Assembly (NCBI GenBank): GCA_017408625.1
Contig: JAFQUG010000085.1
Span: 1-8,262, forward strand
Origin: Clostridia bacterium
GTDB taxonomy: Bacteria; Bacillota_A; Clostridia; Oscillospirales; CAG-272
Direction of reading: 5' to 3'
Length of the DNA stretch: 8,262 bases
The notes beneath the pieces were generated by a model, which searched no databases, was not told the DNA's origin, and saw nothing but the letters and a program-made list of their open reading frames with translations. Position numbers and translations under genes: made by a program. This document shows positions 5,795 to 8,262 of the stretch, piece by piece. Each line of letters starts with the position of its first letter. The first letter of the stretch is position 1.

Positions 5795-6685
5795 ATGACT
5801 GACATATATTCCGCAATCACATCCAAAACCCCGATCGACAAGGGCTGGTCGGGGGATCAGAAATACAGAGCGGTCACGCGTGACGGCTCTGTGTATCTGT
5901 TGCGCGTGGCTGCGCCCGAGCGGGCCGAGCGCAAGCAGCGCGAGTTTGCGCAAATGCAAAGGGTGGCCGCGCTGGGCATTCGTATGTGCAAGCCCATCGA
6001 GTTCGGCACGTGTGACGAGGGCGTTTATGCCTTGCAAAGCTTTATTGAAGGGTACGATGCCGAGCAGCATATTCCCACGCTGCCCGCGCAGATGCAATAC
6101 GACTACGGCTGCGAGGCAGGGAAGATCCTTGCCCGTATTCATACCCTCCCCGCGCCCGACGGCGTGCCCGAATGGGAAGGCCGCTTCAACGCCAAGATCG
6201 ACCGCAAGATCGCCATGTACCGCGATTGCCCCTTGAAGTATGACGTCGATCAGCCGTTCCTTGATTACATCGCAGAAAACCGCCATCTGCTCTGCGGGCG
6301 TCCGCAGACTTATCAGCATGGCGACTACCACATCGGCAACATGATGGTGGACACGGACGGCAGGCTTGTCATCATCGACTTTGACCGCGACGATTACGGC
6401 GACCCCTGGGAGGAATTCAACCGTATCGTATGGTGCGCCGGGGCTTCGCCCGCGTTTGCATCCGGTATGGTGGACGGCTATTTTGACGGAAACGTCCCCA
6501 TGGATTTCTGGCGTTTGCTGGCGCTGTATATCAGCTCCAATACGCTGAGCTCCTTGCCCTGGGCAATTCCGTTTGGCGAGCGCGAGATCACGACTATGAA
6601 AAACCAGGCCGCCGAGGTGCTGGCCTGGTATGATAACATGCAAAATCCCGTACCGACCTGGTACAAAACCGGAGTGAATCAATGA
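5795..6685 (+). CDS. APH-family phosphotransferase (aminoglycoside/choline-kinase-like small-molecule kinase)
   Basis: This 296-residue protein has the protein-kinase-like APH fold. The catalytic loop H-G-D-Y-H-I-G-N (175-182) supplies the base D177 and metal ligand N182. The metal-binding I-D-F-D (194-197), with D195 as the DFG-like aspartate, follows at the usual distance, then Y-G-D-P-W-E-E-F-N. The front lobe shows the expected strands (R-D-G-S-V-Y-L-L-R-V). The length is normal for the family (PF01636). The family phosphorylates aminoglycosides, macrolides, choline, homoserine and other hydroxyl-bearing small molecules. No feature here singles out an antibiotic, so resistance should not be assumed. 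The gene is 16 bases after the DinB-like gene and overlaps the next by 4 bases (ATGA), which indicates translational coupling. GC is about 61% over 5881-6240, higher than the two genes before it. Confidence 0.92.
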   Translation: MTDIYSAITSKTPIDKGWSGDQKYRAVTRDGSVYLLRVAAPERAERKQREFAQMQRVAALGIRMCKPIEFGTCDEGVYALQSFIEGYDAEQHIPTLPAQMQYDYGCEAGKILARIHTLPAPDGVPEWEGRFNAKIDRKIAMYRDCPLKYDVDQPFLDYIAENRHLLCGRPQTYQHGDYHIGNMMVDTDGRLVIIDFDRDDYGDPWEEFNRIVWCAGASPAFASGMVDGYFDGNVPMDFWRLLALYISSNTLSSLPWAIPFGEREITTMKNQAAEVLAWYDNMQNPVPTWYKTGVNQ

Positions 6686-7704
6686 ACAATAAAAAGCCTA
6701 TCAAAATTGCCTTGATCGTGCTTGGCAGCCTTGTCGCATTTGTTGCGCTGGTGGTCGTGGGTGCGATCGCATATTTCAGAATTCCCGTGGCAGATTATTA
6801 TGCTGCATCCGAGAAAACCTTCGTTATCCCCGATATCCAAAACGATTACGTGCCGCAGGGCATGCATTATTGCCCCGAGGAACAGGGATTCTTGCTCAGC
6901 GGCTACACAGCCTCGGGCAAGCCCTCGCCTGTGTACGTGACGGATACGGCGGGAAACGTAAAAGCCAAGGTCACGTTGCAAAAGACGGACGGCACAGCCT
7001 TTACCGAGCATGGCGGCGGCATTGCGCGCTATGGCGACAACGTGTACGTGGCAGGAGATGACGCACGCTTGCATATTTTCTCGTTTGCCGAGATCATGGC
7101 AGCGGACTTTGGTGCAGCAGTGCGTGCCAAGGGCGAGTTTTCCTTACAGGTATCGGATGACGATTATCTGATTCCCGCATTCGTGACCGTTTATAAGAAT
7201 ACACTGGTCGTGGGCGAATTCTATCGAGAAAAGGAGTACCCCACGCCCGAGAGTCATCATATGACTACCGCAGCAGGCGACAAGCACCACGCGCTTGCAC
7301 TTCGGTTTACGCTTTCGGAGAGTGCCGAATTCGGCATTGCTCCCACCCCCACGCTGGCATATAGCCTGCCCGCACAGGTGCAGGGCATGACCTTCTCGGA
7401 GAGCGGAGAACGCGTGTATCTCTCCACCTCCTGGGGACTTGCGTTTTCGCATATTCTGGAATACGACATGACCAAGCTGCAAAGAGAAGGTGATATCACC
7501 GTGCTTGGCAAGAGTGTGCCGCTTTACACCATGGACAGCGCGTCACTCTGCAAGGATTATTTGATCGCGCCCATGTCCGAGGAGATGGTCATGCTGGATG
7601 GCAAGCTGTACGTGCTTTGCGAATCAGCCAGTGACAAATATATTTTCGGCCGTCTGATTGGCGGAAAGTGGTGCTACGCCACCGATCTTGAAAAAATGAA
7701 ATAA
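6682..7704 (+). CDS. Membrane-anchored predicted beta-propeller protein of unknown function
   Basis: This 340-residue protein has a short Lys-rich N-terminus, one hydrophobic segment (about 7-31) and a long outside domain, so it is probably tethered to the outer face of the cell membrane. No lipobox or clear cleavage site is seen. The soluble part has spaced, propeller-like blade motifs: V-P-Q-G-M-H-Y (57-63), H-G-G-G-I-A-R-Y-G-D-N-V-Y-V-A-G (110-125), V-Q-G-M-T-F-S-E-S-G (233-242), and M-S-E-E-M-V-M-L-D-G-K-L-Y-V-L-C-E-S-A-S (298-317). Repeated Q-G-M and G-x-x-Y-V patterns fit beta-propellers such as SMP-30-like or arylesterase-like proteins, but no catalytic residues can be named. GGAG (6671-6674) lies 7 bases before ATG 6682, inside the end of the kinase gene. 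It is the last gene of the operon, followed by a terminator. I do not recognise a named family. Confidence 0.85.
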   Translation: MNNKKPIKIALIVLGSLVAFVALVVVGAIAYFRIPVADYYAASEKTFVIPDIQNDYVPQGMHYCPEEQGFLLSGYTASGKPSPVYVTDTAGNVKAKVTLQKTDGTAFTEHGGGIARYGDNVYVAGDDARLHIFSFAEIMAADFGAAVRAKGEFSLQVSDDDYLIPAFVTVYKNTLVVGEFYREKEYPTPESHHMTTAAGDKHHALALRFTLSESAEFGIAPTPTLAYSLPAQVQGMTFSESGERVYLSTSWGLAFSHILEYDMTKLQREGDITVLGKSVPLYTMDSASLCKDYLIAPMSEEMVMLDGKLYVLCESASDKYIFGRLIGGKWCYATDLEKMK

Positions 7705-7713
7705 GACGATAAA

Positions 7714-7741
7714 ACGGCGATGATCCTTTGATCATCGCCGT
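7714..7741. terminator. Intrinsic terminator after the five-gene operon, probably bidirectional
   Basis: A perfect 12-base-pair stem (7714-7725 with 7730-7741) closes a CTTT loop, beginning 9 bases after the stop at 7702-7704. To the right the following bases are only moderately T-rich (ATTCATATTCATTTC). On the minus strand the hairpin is followed by TTTTAT, so it could also stop transcription arriving from the gene ending at 7814. Confidence 0.8.
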
Positions 7742-7780
7742 ATTCATATTCATTTCAGTTAAACAGAATTGACACATAGG

Positions 7781-7798
7781 GCGGGGGCTTGCTCCCGC
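7781..7798 (+). terminator. Second hairpin, possible backup terminator
   Basis: An 8-base-pair stem with one G-T wobble (7781-7788 with 7791-7798) closes a 2-base loop. TGTATTTTTG follows, so on the plus strand it has a short T tract about 4 bases after the stem. It sits in the 72 bases between the first hairpin and the convergent gene. Its GC-rich symmetrical core could also be a copy of a dispersed palindromic element; only the host genome could tell. Confidence 0.45.
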
Positions 7799-7813
7799 TG
7801 TATTTTTGCAATA

Positions 7814-8262
7814 CTAATCTCCGCTCTCCAATTCTTCCAACCGATTCTCCAACTCCTCCAAGCGGCTCTCCAGCTCGTCGCAAGCATCCTCGCAATCGTC
7901 ACGCACGCAGGAAAGCTCGTCCATCTCACAGCGCAGATCGTCCATATCCTGCTCAAGCTTTCTGATTTTTTCTTCAAGACTGCTCATAAATCCGCTCATT
8001 TTGATCTTGGGCGTACCTTCTAAAAGCTCGATCTGCGCAAGCTCAAACGACGCTCCCTGGTTTTCGATCGGGTCAAGGCGAAGCCCTGCCAGCATGCCGT
8101 GCCAGAAGCCGTTATTTGAGGTGTCAATGTAAATATCCTGCATCTGACCGGTGGCCAGATAATGCACGCTGAAGTGACGCTGCTCGGTGTAGTCCTCGCA
8201 GCCGGGTGTTTTGAAATACAATTTCATTTCAGCATTGATGTGTGCGTTTGCGCTCATGTCAT
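7814..8262 (-). CDS. C-terminal part of a protein with a carbohydrate-binding-like module and a cysteine-bearing coiled coil
   Basis: The frame is open to the window edge. The first in-frame ATG (8257) has only five bases before it, no ribosome binding site can be checked, and the codon before it is sense (GAC), so the true start probably lies outside. Numbering from that ATG, residues about 10-80 are beta-rich and contain G-L-R-L-D-P (58-63) after a W-H-G strand. This pattern is common in jelly-roll, carbohydrate-binding-like domains of bacterial surface enzymes and glycosyltransferases. It also resembles the LRFDP/FRFDP region of the two secreted paralogues. Residues about 92-145 are a heptad-rich coiled coil (L-E-E-L-E-N-R-L-E-E-L-E near the end) with C110, C117, C122 and C126. 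No C-terminal membrane segment is present. Function unknown. Confidence 0.72.
   Translation of the reverse strand, partial: DMSANAHINAEMKLYFKTPGCEDYTEQRHFSVHYLATGQMQDIYIDTSNNGFWHGMLAGLRLDPIENQGASFELAQIELLEGTPKIKMSGFMSSLEEKIRKLEQDMDDLRCEMDELSCVRDDCEDACDELESRLEELENRLEELESGD

Noticed and set aside
5684..6682. Minus-strand open frame (332 codons) opposite the APH-type kinase
   Set aside because: Antisense shadow of a gene with complete kinase motifs; no promoter, ribosome binding site or domain is visible on the minus strand.
3766..6685. Antibiotic-resistance island (beta-lactamase plus aminoglycoside kinase)
   Set aside because: Both proteins belong to broad families, the hydrolase is cytoplasmic with altered motifs, and there is no mobile element or resistance-type signature.
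7769..7774. TTGACA on the plus strand after the operon, considered as a promoter
   Set aside because: The expected -10 position is inside the GC-rich hairpin and no plus-strand gene follows.

Overview
The window looks like chromosomal DNA of a gut-type anaerobic Firmicute (class Clostridia, possibly Oscillospiraceae or a relative). Evidence: textbook sigma-A promoters (TTGACA / TATAAT with TGn extended -10), strong AGGAG-type ribosome binding sites before nearly every gene, Sec signal peptides followed by large exported carbohydrate-active-type proteins, and a C-terminal hydrophobic tail ending in RKKK. No rRNA, tRNA, CRISPR array, insertion sequence or phage gene was seen. The lineage is an inference from style, not from a marker gene.

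Left part (1-3586, minus strand): two tandem, diverged paralogues that encode secreted proteins. The upstream copy (926-3586) is complete, with 886 residues: signal peptide, N-terminal beta-rich module, a TIM-barrel-like region resembling GH99/WbsX-type glycoside hydrolases, a C-terminal CBM9/DOMON-like module and a C-terminal membrane tail. The downstream copy (1-740) is cut by the window edge and shows only its signal peptide and N-terminal module. Each has its own near-consensus promoter, and an intrinsic terminator separates them, so they are separate transcription units.

Middle (3587-3765): a 179-base divergent control region with one promoter firing left into the hydrolase gene and one firing right into a five-gene operon.

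Right part (3766-7704, plus strand): a compact operon with gaps of 5, 1 and 16 bases and one 4-base overlap. In order it encodes a serine beta-lactamase-like hydrolase, a Nudix hydrolase, a two-part protein (HicB-like front, DinB-like back), an APH-type small-molecule kinase, and a membrane-anchored predicted beta-propeller protein. The set resembles a small-molecule modification or clean-up cassette, but the substrate cannot be read from the sequence. The Nudix and DinB-like genes have clearly lower GC than the genes on either side, suggesting that the pair joined later.

Right end (7705-8262): an intrinsic, probably bidirectional terminator and a second hairpin, then the 3' part of a minus-strand gene that enters from beyond the window and ends in a cysteine-bearing coiled coil. 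No defence system or obviously new enzyme pathway is visible. The most interesting material is the paired exported hydrolase-like genes and the mixed operon beside them.
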